A stretch of DNA of 36,341 nt. Source: a virus. Numbering within the stretch: position 1 is the stretch's first letter; every line of letters starts with the position of its first letter. The stretch spans positions 1 through 36,341 of IMG/VR virus record IMGVR_UViG_3300013307_000177; one strand, written 5' to 3'. Of the stretch, positions 15,522-22,603 are shown piece by piece. Made by a program: the position numbers and the translations under genes. The notes below the pieces were generated by a model. It was given only the letters and a program-made list of their open reading frames with translations. It searched no databases and had not been told where the DNA came from.

Positions 15522-16120
15522 AGATGCTCCGTAAAGAGGAAGTTGTCGAGGTACGCTCGGTACTCAGTGATGGAGGCGTCGATGTCTTCGAGCACTCGAT
15601 GCTTGGCATCAGCCTTAGTGCCGATGATCGGCAGCAGATTCTGATACAGCTCTGGGTTATGACGCTTACACAACTCCTTGAGCGTGCTCATGTCGATATT
15701 GCGATAACCCAGGCGCTCGTTGAACTTTGGAAAGTGAACGATCACGAAGGGTCGGTCCAGAGACCCAATCGAGTTACCCACCATCGGTAGGTTAGCGGGA
15801 GCATCATGCAGATTCATCCACTCGCAGATGAGATCGTCGGTCTTGTAGATCGGCGCGTAGTCGTGAAGTTCACGTTCGCCAAGATCCTTCCATAGACCTG
15901 AGTCCCTATGCATTGGACCGACGACAGGGTGCTGGACAGCGAGCATCACTTTGTGCTTGAAGGAGATTGTGTCATCGTGAACAAGCCACTTGTTCTGAGC
16001 AATCACGAACCCTTGATCGTCAGTGAGTTTGATGCCCACTTCGAGAGGAACTTCCTCGTTGGCATCGAGGCCGGTAGTCTCTAAGTCTACCCAGCACATC
16101 GTAATACGGTCGTTAGCCAT
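15518..16120 (-). CDS. Oligoribonuclease / DnaQ-like DEDDh 3'-5' exonuclease (200 aa)
   Basis: All DEDDh residues are visible: D12 and E14 in CWVDLETTGLD, D122 in NSIGSLDRPF, and H174 with D179 in HRVLEDIDASI. The length, SLDRPF and HRVLEDI match oligoribonuclease (Orn), which degrades short RNA to nucleotides; a proofreading DnaQ-type role in replication is the alternative. A phage Orn could recycle host RNA for DNA synthesis. I chose ATG 16120 because GGAGG lies just upstream; the longer in-frame start at 16156 lies inside the HTH gene. Its stop overlaps the sliding clamp start. Confidence 0.85.
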   Translation of the reverse strand: MANDRITMCWVDLETTGLDANEEVPLEVGIKLTDDQGFVIAQNKWLVHDDTISFKHKVMLAVQHPVVGPMHRDSGLWKDLGERELHDYAPIYKTDDLICEWMNLHDAPANLPMVGNSIGSLDRPFVIVHFPKFNERLGYRNIDMSTLKELCKRHNPELYQNLLPIIGTKADAKHRVLEDIDASITEYRAYLDNFLFTEHL

Positions 16121-16292
16121 GCCGCTCCTCCAAGAAGTTTTTGAGGTCTTGTTCACTGATGATGTAGGCGCGACCTCGCTTTTTGCCCACTAGCTTGCCA
16201 GCCTTGATCCACTCGCGGACGGTCCAGATAGTGACTTGAGTTATGGCAGCCACCTCGTCTACTGTGTAGACTTTCCCCACGCTTGACTTCAT
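16113..16292 (-). CDS. Excisionase-type helix-turn-helix protein (59 aa)
   Basis: This is a compact DNA-binding protein of the helix_turn_helix_17 / excisionase group: VYTVDEVAAITQVTIWTVRE forms the HTH, WIKAGKLVGKKRGRAYIIS is the wing, and EQDLKNFLEE is the closing helix. It overlaps the upstream stop (ATGA) and the exonuclease start by 8 bp. Members act as Xis proteins or small regulators. Being within the replication operon and 8 kb from the integrase, it is more likely a regulator than a true Xis. Confidence 0.75.
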   Translation of the reverse strand: MKSSVGKVYTVDEVAAITQVTIWTVREWIKAGKLVGKKRGRAYIISEQDLKNFLEERHG

Positions 16293-16633
16293 TTCTCAAT
16301 CCTATTCATGTACGAGTGCCATCGGTTCTCTAGATCAACTTCTGACTGAGCAATGGCTATCCAGTTTTCTCCAAGTAAATTATAGTGATTCACACAGGCC
16401 CAGATCTTGAACCTGCCAGACCGTAATCCATCTGTGTAACTAGTGAGATAAATCTCCCACTGACCTGTCGTCCAATTTCCTACAGGTGTTTTGCTGTCGT
16501 TATGGTCATACGAAGCTGAAACATACTGTGGTTCTTGAAGAGGGTTCTGTGGCCAGATAACTGCGTCTGTGTGATGATGAGCACAGACCCAGCAATCAAC
16601 CGCACTGACCCTATTCTCTGATACAAGGTCCAT
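16289..16633 (-). CDS. Hypothetical protein with CxxC-HHH motif (114 aa)
   Basis: The N-terminus has DCWVCAHHHTD, a candidate metal site, and the rest is rich in Trp, Tyr, Asn and Ser (GNWTTGQWEIYLTSY, then FKIWACVNHYNLLGENW). I recognise no family. ATG 16633 overlaps the helicase stop by one base (TGATG); a GTG one codon earlier is also in frame. The coupling to the helicase suggests co-expression. No enzyme motif is visible. Confidence 0.55.
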   Translation of the reverse strand: MDLVSENRVSAVDCWVCAHHHTDAVIWPQNPLQEPQYVSASYDHNDSKTPVGNWTTGQWEIYLTSYTDGLRSGRFKIWACVNHYNLLGENWIAIAQSEVDLENRWHSYMNRIEK

Positions 16634-18111
16634 CACTTATTCCGCAAAGCTTGCAGCAGCTTCAGCTTAAAGTCTGCATCGTTGACAATGGTTCCAAATA
16701 GCTTTGACTTCGTGCGAAGAATGTACTCTACACGAGTCTCAACCGTTCCCTTCATGTGATACTCAAGAATCTGTACCGGTTGAGTCTCAGACTGTCCGAT
16801 GCGATGAAGACGGTCTACAGCCTGCTGGTTCATGCCCGGAGTCCAGAGTTTGTCGAGAAACATTCCATGCTGTGCAGCAGTCATGTTCAGCCCAACACCA
16901 GCGACCTGGAGCATACAGACTAGCACTCCATGCGTCATAGCACGAGACCAGTTATTCACATGCATCTGGCGCTCGTGTTGAGGTACGTCACCATTCAACT
17001 CCCAGATCTCGATGCTAGGAGCGATCTTATCAAGCCTCTCGCAGAACGCTTCTTGTACGTCACGGAACTGAGTGAACACAACCAGCTTGCCAGTCTTGGT
17101 AATCTCCAGTGCATCCTCGATGGCCTGATCGAGTTTTGCTGAGTCATCAACACCTGTGAACGGAAGCGTTGTGCCACAGATCTGCTTGAGGCGAAGTAAC
17201 TTAGTAAGTGCATTCTCGATCTCACTTGGATCAGACAAACCGACCATCTGTACTTCGAGTTCTTGCTCGGCCTTGTCGTAGAGCTTCTTCTGACCTTCAG
17301 ACAATTCCAGCTTCTTGACGATGTACTGAACTTCTGGGAGATCGAGAACGTCCTTCTTGAGGCGTCGAATCATCACCCGATTGAGTTTCTCTTGAAGCTC
17401 CTTCTCATTCTTGACTCCGATGATCTGCTTGTTTTGCCAGCCACCAAACACACAATAGCGATTCTTGAATGTCCAGTACTTGGGGTATCCCACAGGGTCG
17501 ATGACGTGCAGAATCCCCCACAACTCGTGTACATTGTTGAGCATCGGAGTACCAGTCAGCATGAAGTACCGATTGGCGCGGAGTTTGTGCGATGCCTTGG
17601 TGCGCTTGGCTTGGGGATTCTTGAGGTAGTGTGCTTCATCGAAGACGACGATGTGAAACCCTATGCGATTGAGGGTTGTCAGGTGTTTTTCGATCTGTTC
17701 ATAGTTAGCGATAAGAGCCCTGGGGCCTGTCATGGCTGCGAACTCGTTGAGTTGCTGTTCACGCTTAGCGGGGGGAAGAGGGCGCATACGCTCAGGATTC
17801 TTTGTGTCCTGAGTTTGACCAAAAATCATATGAGGGATGCCAGTAAACTTGTCAAACTCATCAGACCAGTTACTCTTGAGCGTAATAGGGCAGACAATGA
17901 GAATCTTGTCGGCCCAGCCTCGGCAGATATCCCCGGCTGCGACCACCAGGGACTGCAGAGACTTTCCGAGACCCATGTCGTCAGCACATAGAAAGTTTCT
18001 CATCTGCATCATCTGACGAATGCCGACAATCTGGTGCTCGTAGAACTGTACCTCGTCCTTGATCCACGGCTCCATTGACTTCCGAATGCCGTCACGTACT
18101 TGGTCGGACAA
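16633..18111 (-). CDS. SNF2-family DNA helicase/translocase (492 aa)
   Basis: This is an ATP-dependent DNA translocase of the SWI2/SNF2 group. Motif I is ADDMGLGKSLQS (residues 43-54), motif II DEAHYLKN (158-165), motif III MLTGTPMLNN (184-193), and the C-terminal lobe has VAGVGLNMTAAQHG and QAVDRLHRIGQ (motif VI). Only the two RecA-like lobes are present, as in phage SNF2 helicases such as T4 UvsW-like and mycobacteriophage types. Roles include branch migration and replication restart, with the nearby RusA and Cas4-like nuclease as likely partners. The start is uncertain: TTG 18111 overlaps the upstream gene, while ATG 18075 has GGAAG upstream and removes 12 residues without losing any motif. 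Confidence 0.9.
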   Translation of the reverse strand: MSDQVRDGIRKSMEPWIKDEVQFYEHQIVGIRQMMQMRNFLCADDMGLGKSLQSLVVAAGDICRGWADKILIVCPITLKSNWSDEFDKFTGIPHMIFGQTQDTKNPERMRPLPPAKREQQLNEFAAMTGPRALIANYEQIEKHLTTLNRIGFHIVVFDEAHYLKNPQAKRTKASHKLRANRYFMLTGTPMLNNVHELWGILHVIDPVGYPKYWTFKNRYCVFGGWQNKQIIGVKNEKELQEKLNRVMIRRLKKDVLDLPEVQYIVKKLELSEGQKKLYDKAEQELEVQMVGLSDPSEIENALTKLLRLKQICGTTLPFTGVDDSAKLDQAIEDALEITKTGKLVVFTQFRDVQEAFCERLDKIAPSIEIWELNGDVPQHERQMHVNNWSRAMTHGVLVCMLQVAGVGLNMTAAQHGMFLDKLWTPGMNQQAVDRLHRIGQSETQPVQILEYHMKGTVETRVEYILRTKSKLFGTIVNDADFKLKLLQALRNK

Positions 18112-18577
18112 TGGGAATCACCGCCTCAAACTCAGCCTCGAAGAAGTACGGCATCGGCACGAAGGCTTCCGAGTCCATTCCCTTGCGAGTAATGAACTTA
18201 GGAGGAGTGCTGGGGAACCAGATGCTGACGATACGGAAGTAGTCCAGCGCTTCAGTATCGGTCATCGGCACAGAAGTTGTGTGCAGCTCTTCGTAGTTTT
18301 CATCGAGATAGCAGTAGGCACGCGCTTCACGCTTGACCCACAACGAGGGATCATTGGAGTCGCGGCACTCCAACTCGTGAGGTTCACCCTGCGGACGGTG
18401 GCAGTACTCGCACCAGCGAGGAAGCGGCACGACTTCGAACTTAGCGCGGGCCGTCTCAGTAACAGGATCGTCTTCGTCCATAGAGTCTAAGAACTCGACC
18501 ATCTTCCGATAGTCACCCCAGGTGTACCCCTCACGGATCAGATCCGTGTCCTTTGGCTGATACTCGACGTAGCTCAT
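18092..18577 (-). CDS. Hypothetical protein with Cys knuckle (161 aa)
   Basis: This is a soluble protein with MSYVEYQPKDTDLIREGYTW at the start, a possible zinc site CEYCHRPQGEPHELEC, and a C-terminal beta-rich region (IWFPSTPPKFITRKG). I recognise no family. ATG 18577 overlaps the upstream stop by one base (TAATG), so the longer frame above it is not used. Its 3' end overlaps the helicase if TTG 18111 is used. The function is unknown. Confidence 0.6.
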   Translation of the reverse strand: MSYVEYQPKDTDLIREGYTWGDYRKMVEFLDSMDEDDPVTETARAKFEVVPLPRWCEYCHRPQGEPHELECRDSNDPSLWVKREARAYCYLDENYEELHTTSVPMTDTEALDYFRIVSIWFPSTPPKFITRKGMDSEAFVPMPYFFEAEFEAVIPIVRPST

Positions 18578-18948
18578 TAGTACATCGACTCCCAAGGCGC
18601 AGGTGACCACATAGAGATAGGTGGACCTGGATTCTCAAGTTCCTCCACCTGACGGCGAGCATCCTCTTCCATAGCTCGCATGTGCTCGTCGCTCTCCATG
18701 CACTCTTCGCTGCATGTGTGGTCATGAACAGTCTCGAACCCAGGCAGTTTCTCTTGGTCTACAGCCTCACCGTCGATGAGTTTCTGAACGCAGGCGCGAT
18801 GAGCAAGGCGTCCAGTCTGTGTACGAAGAACTGGTCCCTGCAACTTAGGACCATGTACCCAGGACGTGACCTCTCGGTACACAGCCTCAGGATCATCTAG
18901 CTCTTCTGGGGTGATGGGGTTGCCGCATCCGAGCGCACATGAGGACAT
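18577..18948 (-). CDS. Hypothetical Cys-rich protein (123 aa)
   Basis: The sequence has MSSCALGCGNPITPEELDDP, RLAHRACVQKL and later HTCSEEC, giving several cysteines that could bind zinc, then an acidic helical region and a Pro-rich end. ATG 18948 has GGGAGGG 7 nt upstream, the strongest ribosome site in this region, so the in-frame extension above it is rejected. The start lies 52 bp inside the upstream gene's 3' end. I cannot name a function. Confidence 0.6.
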   Translation of the reverse strand: MSSCALGCGNPITPEELDDPEAVYREVTSWVHGPKLQGPVLRTQTGRLAHRACVQKLIDGEAVDQEKLPGFETVHDHTCSEECMESDEHMRAMEEDARRQVEELENPGPPISMWSPAPWESMY

Positions 18949-19079
18949 GAGCAAACCCTCCCTTCGAATCCTACGCTGTGACGCTTCAGGTCGATGCACT
19001 CGTTACAGAGCTTACGTCTGCAACGGGTACATCGCCACGGAACTAGCTTGACCTTTGTTCCAGGCGTGCCGTTCTTCAT
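18897..19079 (-). CDS. Small zinc-finger-like protein (60 aa)
   Basis: WRCTRCRRKLCNECIDL gives two adjacent CxxC pairs, and GRVCSCPH adds more cysteines, so a zinc-binding fold is likely. Several basic residues near the cysteines suggest nucleic-acid contact. ATG 19079 forms an ATGA overlap with the upstream stop. Its 3' end overlaps the next gene's start by 52 bp in another frame. The function is unknown. Confidence 0.6.
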   Translation of the reverse strand: MKNGTPGTKVKLVPWRCTRCRRKLCNECIDLKRHSVGFEGRVCSCPHVRSDAATPSPQKS

Positions 19080-19720
19080 CCCCACTTCTCCTGCTGTTGA
19101 CAACCCTCGCAGCCCTTGACGCCAGGAGGCTTGAGCATACGATCTCGCAGACTGACGTAGGTGGTCTGACAGCCTTTGCACTGAACGTAAGCCAGTCTCT
19201 CAGCGTCATGAATATAGTCAAAGACAGCGATCAAGTTGTACTTAACCAGTAGCTCATCCCAGCGATCGCTCTTAATCTCTACCACCTCGTTGTCCGGAGT
19301 AGAGATAAGTTGCTTGTTGAGCTCAGGTGGAATCTCCACGTCTTCGATGGGCCGACCCTTCAGGGCGGTGTCCTCGTTCGGCATCACAGGAGAACCAGGG
19401 CGAGTGACCTCTGGAAGTTGAAGAGACTTGGTGGGGTCGTGGTCGAGACCACAGGGACACACGTCGTACTTGATGTGGAGAAGCTGTGTAATCTGGCCGC
19501 GGAAGTATCCACCGTCGTACTCGGGGTGAACCATCACTGCAGAGACGAGAAGATCAAGCGCTTCCAGCTGATCCTGATTGAGGTCCTCGAGAAGCATGCG
19601 AACTGCGTGAGTGTTGTCCTGGGTATGCGCCAGAGTAGTGCGTCGATGCTCCAGAATCTGCTCCTTGAATTCCTCAGGGAAGCCAGGAGGAAACAAGGGC
19701 TCTTGGGGATCAAAAGTCAT
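19076..19720 (-). CDS. Hypothetical protein with three Cys pairs (214 aa)
   Basis: The N-terminal half is mainly helical (FPEEFKEQILEHRRTTLAH, then LNQDQLEALDLLVSAVMVH). Cys pairs occur in YDVCPCGLDHD, VQCKGCQTTY and GCEGCQQQEKWG, the last two forming a likely zinc ribbon at the C-terminus. GGAGAA lies 6 nt before ATG 19720. It is the first gene after a structured intergenic hairpin behind the ssDNA-binding protein candidate. No family is recognised; a DNA-binding accessory is possible because of the zinc ribbon. Confidence 0.6.
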   Translation of the reverse strand: MTFDPQEPLFPPGFPEEFKEQILEHRRTTLAHTQDNTHAVRMLLEDLNQDQLEALDLLVSAVMVHPEYDGGYFRGQITQLLHIKYDVCPCGLDHDPTKSLQLPEVTRPGSPVMPNEDTALKGRPIEDVEIPPELNKQLISTPDNEVVEIKSDRWDELLVKYNLIAVFDYIHDAERLAYVQCKGCQTTYVSLRDRMLKPPGVKGCEGCQQQEKWG

Positions 19721-19747
19721 TACTGATTCTCCAATCAGAATAGAGGA

Positions 19748-19792
19748 GTGCCCCGGTCAGCTTTTCCGGGGGATTATCGCCGACCGGGGCAC
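19748..19792 (-). promoter_or_regulatory. Intergenic hairpin with alternative pairing (attenuator-like)
   Basis: GTGCCCCGGTC (19748-19758) is perfectly complementary to GACCGGGGCAC (19782-19792), an 11-bp stem with a 23-nt loop. The same CCCCGG (19751-19756) can instead pair with CCGGGG (19766-19771) inside the loop, so two mutually exclusive structures exist. It lies between the ssDNA-binding-protein gene (stop 19805) and the next gene (start 19720). No T tract follows on the - strand, so this is a terminator lacking a U tract or an attenuator. Confidence 0.55.
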
Positions 19793-19804
19793 CCTTCAGC
19801 GGTA

Positions 19805-20818
19805 TCAGAACGGCAAGTCTGATCCCGCTGCAGGTTGCGGCTCCTGGGGGGCAGCAGCAACGGGCGTCACTTGCTGAGGTGCCGCAGGTGCCGTCGCCAC
19901 AGGTGCCGCAGGGGGCTGCGGAGGAGTGACGACAGGCGCTGCTACTGGGGCCGCGACGGGGGCCGCGACAGGAGTAGCAGCAGGAGGCGTGACCGATGCA
20001 GCGGGCACAGCCTCCGGTAAAGGAGGTGTGTTGGAGTTGTCAGTCGGAACCGACTCGCCATCAGTCTCTCGCAGCGGAGGACGATGCAAGAAGGTTCGCA
20101 TGTCCTTAAACTGCTCGCTGAACTCCATCCATCGCTCGCGAGGAGACTCGCCCTCTTGGACGAATGTCGGGATCGAGTAGGTGACTGACCCTCGCTGTTG
20201 GGTCTTGAGAGTCCCTTGTGCGATGACGAGGAAGGGCGGCTTGTTGCCCTGGCCGAACGGGGTCAAGAACGACCTGATCGGCTTGATGCTCGACTTCTGG
20301 AGCGTGAGGATCGCCGGCGCCCAGGACGACTCGCCAGTGGCGTCGTAGTAGATCGGAAGGGTCCACTGTTCTGAACAGTACGGAGAGTCACTGATTGGAT
20401 TGCTTCCCCAGTCCTTGAGCTGACAGCCTTCGCATGGAAGCTTGATATTGCCTTCCGTATCAGGCGGATAGTCAGACGGATCGAAGCCTGACAGCTCCCA
20501 AGGGAAAGACTTCTTCTCGGGAGCATCGGGGTTTGGGTAGCCGACATTGAAGTCAGCTGACTTGCACATCGGCACGTCGTTGTCCTCGACCTTGTGATGG
20601 AACAGCACACGCTGCTTCACCAAGCCGAGAGGAATGAACCGGAGGACTTGGTACTTCTGGCCTCCCAGGTTTTCGGACCACAGACCTTCGGCGTGCTCGA
20701 TCTTGATACGAGGAAGTACCGCATCGCTCATGGAGAAGTCTTCCATACCCGTGCCGTCGAAGTTCATGTCGGCTGGGTTCGCGGGTACAGCACTCGCCTG
20801 CGTGGGTTCTACTGTCAT
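19805..20818 (-). CDS. Probable ssDNA-binding protein with SSB-type C-terminal tip (337 aa)
   Basis: The C-terminus ends in an acidic-hydrophobic SDLPF (333-337), matching the tip by which bacterial SSB (DDDIPF) recruits helicases and nucleases. Before it lies a Pro/Ala/Val-rich flexible linker (about residues 262-330) with repeated VAAP units, again SSB-like. The N-terminal 250 residues are a beta-rich domain with C85, C129, C132 and C148 (LPCEGCQ and SPYC), a possible zinc site. Position in the replication block supports a role coating single strands. AGGAG lies 7 nt before ATG 20818. The fold is inferred rather than matched by motif, so a different DNA-binding protein remains possible. Confidence 0.6.
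   Translation of the reverse strand: MTVEPTQASAVPANPADMNFDGTGMEDFSMSDAVLPRIKIEHAEGLWSENLGGQKYQVLRFIPLGLVKQRVLFHHKVEDNDVPMCKSADFNVGYPNPDAPEKKSFPWELSGFDPSDYPPDTEGNIKLPCEGCQLKDWGSNPISDSPYCSEQWTLPIYYDATGESSWAPAILTLQKSSIKPIRSFLTPFGQGNKPPFLVIAQGTLKTQQRGSVTYSIPTFVQEGESPRERWMEFSEQFKDMRTFLHRPPLRETDGESVPTDNSNTPPLPEAVPAASVTPPAATPVAAPVAAPVAAPVVTPPQPPAAPVATAPAAPQQVTPVAAAPQEPQPAAGSDLPF
19920..19990 (-). repeat. Imperfect coding repeat of VAAP units
   Basis: Near-identical short units of about 12 bp encode repeated Ala-Pro-Val-Ala residues in the linker of the ssDNA-binding-protein candidate. Such repeats can slip and change linker length between related phages. The exact limits are approximate. Confidence 0.5.
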
Positions 20819-20842
20819 GCGTATTCTCCTGGTTTCTTCGGT

Positions 20843-21301
20843 TTAGTTGGCTTCTCCACCGCTCGCCGCAGGTCGCCCTGACGTAGCAGCTTCGGTAAGT
20901 TTGGCTACTCCATAGAACTGTAGCAGCCCGTTCAGTTCCTCCATCCTTGCTACTCGAACCTTGATCTTGTACTTGGTGTGCTCGATGTCCAGTTCAAGTC
21001 CAGATGCTTTGCTGGCAGCGGTGTTACGCTCCTGCTTAAGATCTCTCAGCGTCTGATCCTTATGTAACACCTCTTTAAGGTGGCGAGCAAAAGCAGCCTC
21101 GGAATGATCCGCATGCTTACCTCGCTCTTCGATTGCGAGATCCATCTCGTAATCGGAGATCTTCTCGTCGAGAGTACGACGAGTATCAAGAACAGCATCG
21201 AGAGCAGTCATCTGCATATCAAGGTCTGCGAGAAAAGCATTCGCTTCCTCGTAGACCTTGTGGACGCCTAATTCTTGCTCGGCGTACTGAACTGCATTCA
21301 C
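20843..21301 (-). CDS. Coiled-coil protein upstream of the SSB candidate (152 aa)
   Basis: Nearly the whole protein is charged helix: VYEEANAFLADLDMQMTALD, RTLDEKISDYEMDLAIEERG, and a long segment LKQERNTAASKASGLELDIE, consistent with coiled coils. The end is short and Gly/Ser-rich. GTG 21301 is placed 7 nt downstream of a TAGGAT -10 box, the position of the +1 nucleotide, so the mRNA appears leaderless. It heads the leftward unit that includes the ssDNA-binding-protein candidate (24-bp gap). I do not recognise a family; a DNA-repair or scaffold accessory is a guess. Confidence 0.6.
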   Translation of the reverse strand: MNAVQYAEQELGVHKVYEEANAFLADLDMQMTALDAVLDTRRTLDEKISDYEMDLAIEERGKHADHSEAAFARHLKEVLHKDQTLRDLKQERNTAASKASGLELDIEHTKYKIKVRVARMEELNGLLQFYGVAKLTEAATSGRPAASGGEAN

Positions 21302-21307
21302 CGCACC

Positions 21308-21336
21308 ATCCTAACCTATGCGACCCTAGGTGTCAA
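21308..21336 (-). promoter_or_regulatory. Strong sigma70-type promoter driving a leaderless mRNA
   Basis: On the - strand: TTGACA (21336-21331), a 17-bp spacer, then TAGGAT (21313-21308). This is the best promoter match in the window. The GTG start of the coiled-coil gene begins 7 nt after the -10, where transcription should start. Leaderless mRNAs are common in actinobacteria, so the position is biologically plausible. Confidence 0.75.
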
Positions 21337-21355
21337 CTTCGGACTATGGGGCACC

Positions 21356-21685
21356 TCAGTATCGTTTACGTCCGCGATGATCGTAAACAGTGTTCTTTCG
21401 AGGCGTCATGCTGTGTGCTTTGATTGGCACTCGTAGATCAAAAGCACTGTGATTCTCCTGCGGAAAGATTGCCTTTCCCATGGCTTGAATCTGTTTACCA
21501 AGTGCCTTTAGTACAGGAGTAACTTTTTCGTTGACATCAATGAAGACTGCTATACTTTTACCGTTCTGGCGAGCAGTAGTTTGTAGCACCTTTGAGAACT
21601 CAGCTGAAGTCCACCCAAAGAAAACTAGCTCCCGCCGTGACGGCGAGGGATCATAGTCCTCTTCGTACCACTCACGACGATTCAT
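21356..21685 (-). CDS. Hypothetical basic protein (109 aa)
   Basis: The protein starts MNRREWYEEDYDPSPSRREL and continues with FFGWTSAEFSKVLQTTARQN, a beta/alpha segment IAVFIDVNEKVTPVLKALG, and a basic end (PRKNTVYDHRGRKRY). I recognise no family. It overlaps the upstream stop by four bases (ATGA). The stop lies 20 bp before the promoter of the coiled-coil gene, so this is probably the end of its own transcription unit. No terminator-like hairpin was found between them. Confidence 0.55.
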   Translation of the reverse strand: MNRREWYEEDYDPSPSRRELVFFGWTSAEFSKVLQTTARQNGKSIAVFIDVNEKVTPVLKALGKQIQAMGKAIFPQENHSAFDLRVPIKAHSMTPRKNTVYDHRGRKRY

Positions 21686-21951
21686 CGCAGGTAATCTCGC
21701 TCATAGATCTTGTATCCCTTGAAGCGCATCCACCTCTTGAGGTGCCGTTCGGCTACCCTCCATTCAGGCTTGTCCCCTTCGCGTGCCACGTTTACTGCAA
21801 CCATCTCATCACGGGTTGGAACTCCGACCGTTCGGCCTTCGTAAAAGATGATACGTTCTTTCACGTACTGCTCTTTGAGCTCTAGAAGGTAAGCGATCTG
21901 ATCGATCGTATACATAAACTCGCGAAGAGGAAGTTTGACTTTCTCTGTCAT
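21682..21951 (-). CDS. Excisionase-like helix-turn-helix protein (89 aa)
   Basis: The N-terminal part FMYTIDQIAYLLELKEQYVK has the form of an excisionase-family HTH; the second part, PEWRVAERHLKRWMRFKGYK, matches the Trp-containing wing and closing helix of such proteins. It lies 2.6 kb downstream of the integrase on the same strand and is the best Xis candidate in the window. AGGAG lies 4 nt before ATG 21951. It is headed by its own promoter and a leader of about 88 nt containing a 13-bp hairpin, so its expression may be controlled separately. A transcription regulator is the alternative. Confidence 0.65.
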   Translation of the reverse strand: MTEKVKLPLREFMYTIDQIAYLLELKEQYVKERIIFYEGRTVGVPTRDEMVAVNVAREGDKPEWRVAERHLKRWMRFKGYKIYERDYLR

Positions 21952-21971
21952 ATCACTCCTAGAGTTGGACG

Positions 21972-22003
21972 CCGGGAGGCAGGTCGTGACACCTGCCTCC
22001 CGG
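21972..22003 (-). promoter_or_regulatory. 13-bp perfect hairpin in the leader of the HTH gene
   Basis: CCGGGAGGCAGGT (21972-21984) pairs perfectly with ACCTGCCTCCCGG (21991-22003) around a 6-nt loop. It lies between the predicted promoter at 22046-22075 and the ATG at 21951, so in that transcript it is a 5' leader element; it could also end transcripts from the gene upstream. No T tract follows. Confidence 0.6.
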
Positions 22004-22045
22004 ACTTACCCAACCCCTAGACCCGACAGTCTCGGAGGCGAATAC

Positions 22046-22075
22046 AGACTATCGCATCAGGGGAAGGGCGGTCAA
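22046..22075 (-). promoter_or_regulatory. Predicted promoter upstream of the HTH gene
   Basis: On the - strand: TTGACC (22075-22070), an 18-bp spacer, TAGTCT (22051-22046); a 17-bp spacer with ATAGTC is an alternative reading. The start would be near 22039, giving a leader of about 88 nt. It lies in a 139-bp intergenic region, which supports a regulatory role. Confidence 0.5.
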
Positions 22076-22090
22076 GCATCTCGGTCACTC

Positions 22091-22603
22091 CTAGGTAGGG
22101 GCGTCCTGAGATAGATCAGATATATTTCTGGCAGGGATCAAGTGTTCCCAGGTTCCGTCAGGCCAGACGATGGTATGTGGAGTCAAAGTATGACGGGCGT
22201 ATCGGATAGTGGCCCAAGTGCCTGAACCCCGAAACACTTCTTCATACTCATGTGGTCCACAGAGCATCCAGTCGACAGCATTGACGATGTGTCTGTTGCG
22301 CACGAGTGGTGGATAGATGGGATGAGTAACATCGTGTTGGTTATGCGCTCTGAGTCTCGTATGAAGGTTGCAGGGGTGGCCGTGCGTCTCGATTGTGTAG
22401 TTTGGAGACTGCCTAAGGCGCATCACTGACTGGAAGAGCTGATCATCACCTCCAATGCAGTCTCCATCGTGGAACTCGTTGGGGTGATTGTCACGAACGA
22501 AGCGACGCATCATCTGCGCCTCCATCTGCATCCACTGCTCAATGGTTAGCCCATGACGAGTCGCAGTTACTCCGACTCTGAAGGGTTGTATGATTGGACT
22601 CAT
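22091..22603 (-). CDS. SLOG/LOG-like Rossmann-fold nucleotide-binding protein (170 aa)
   Basis: The layout fits the SLOG superfamily (LOG, DprA, YspA): an early strand RVGVTATRHGLT, then HDGDCIGGDD (residues 45-54), IETHGHPC, PPLVRNRHIVNAVD (98-111) and a closing RGSGTWATIRYAR (125-137), which resembles the family's Gly-rich plus Arg motif. Such proteins bind or cleave nucleotides or sense nucleotide-derived ligands; phage versions are mostly uncharacterised. ATG 22603 overlaps the upstream stop (ATGA). The specific ligand or reaction cannot be stated from sequence alone. Confidence 0.65.
   Translation of the reverse strand: MSPIIQPFRVGVTATRHGLTIEQWMQMEAQMMRRFVRDNHPNEFHDGDCIGGDDQLFQSVMRLRQSPNYTIETHGHPCNLHTRLRAHNQHDVTHPIYPPLVRNRHIVNAVDWMLCGPHEYEEVFRGSGTWATIRYARHTLTPHTIVWPDGTWEHLIPARNISDLSQDAPT

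Noticed and set aside
17263-17991. Open frame of 242 codons antisense to the SNF2 helicase
   Set aside because: It mirrors helicase codons; all helicase motifs lie on the other strand and no promoter or ribosome site supports the antisense frame.
18960-18985. TTCGAATC as a tRNA T-loop
   Set aside because: The flanking bases do not form the T stem and no anticodon or acceptor arms are found; it lies inside coding sequence.
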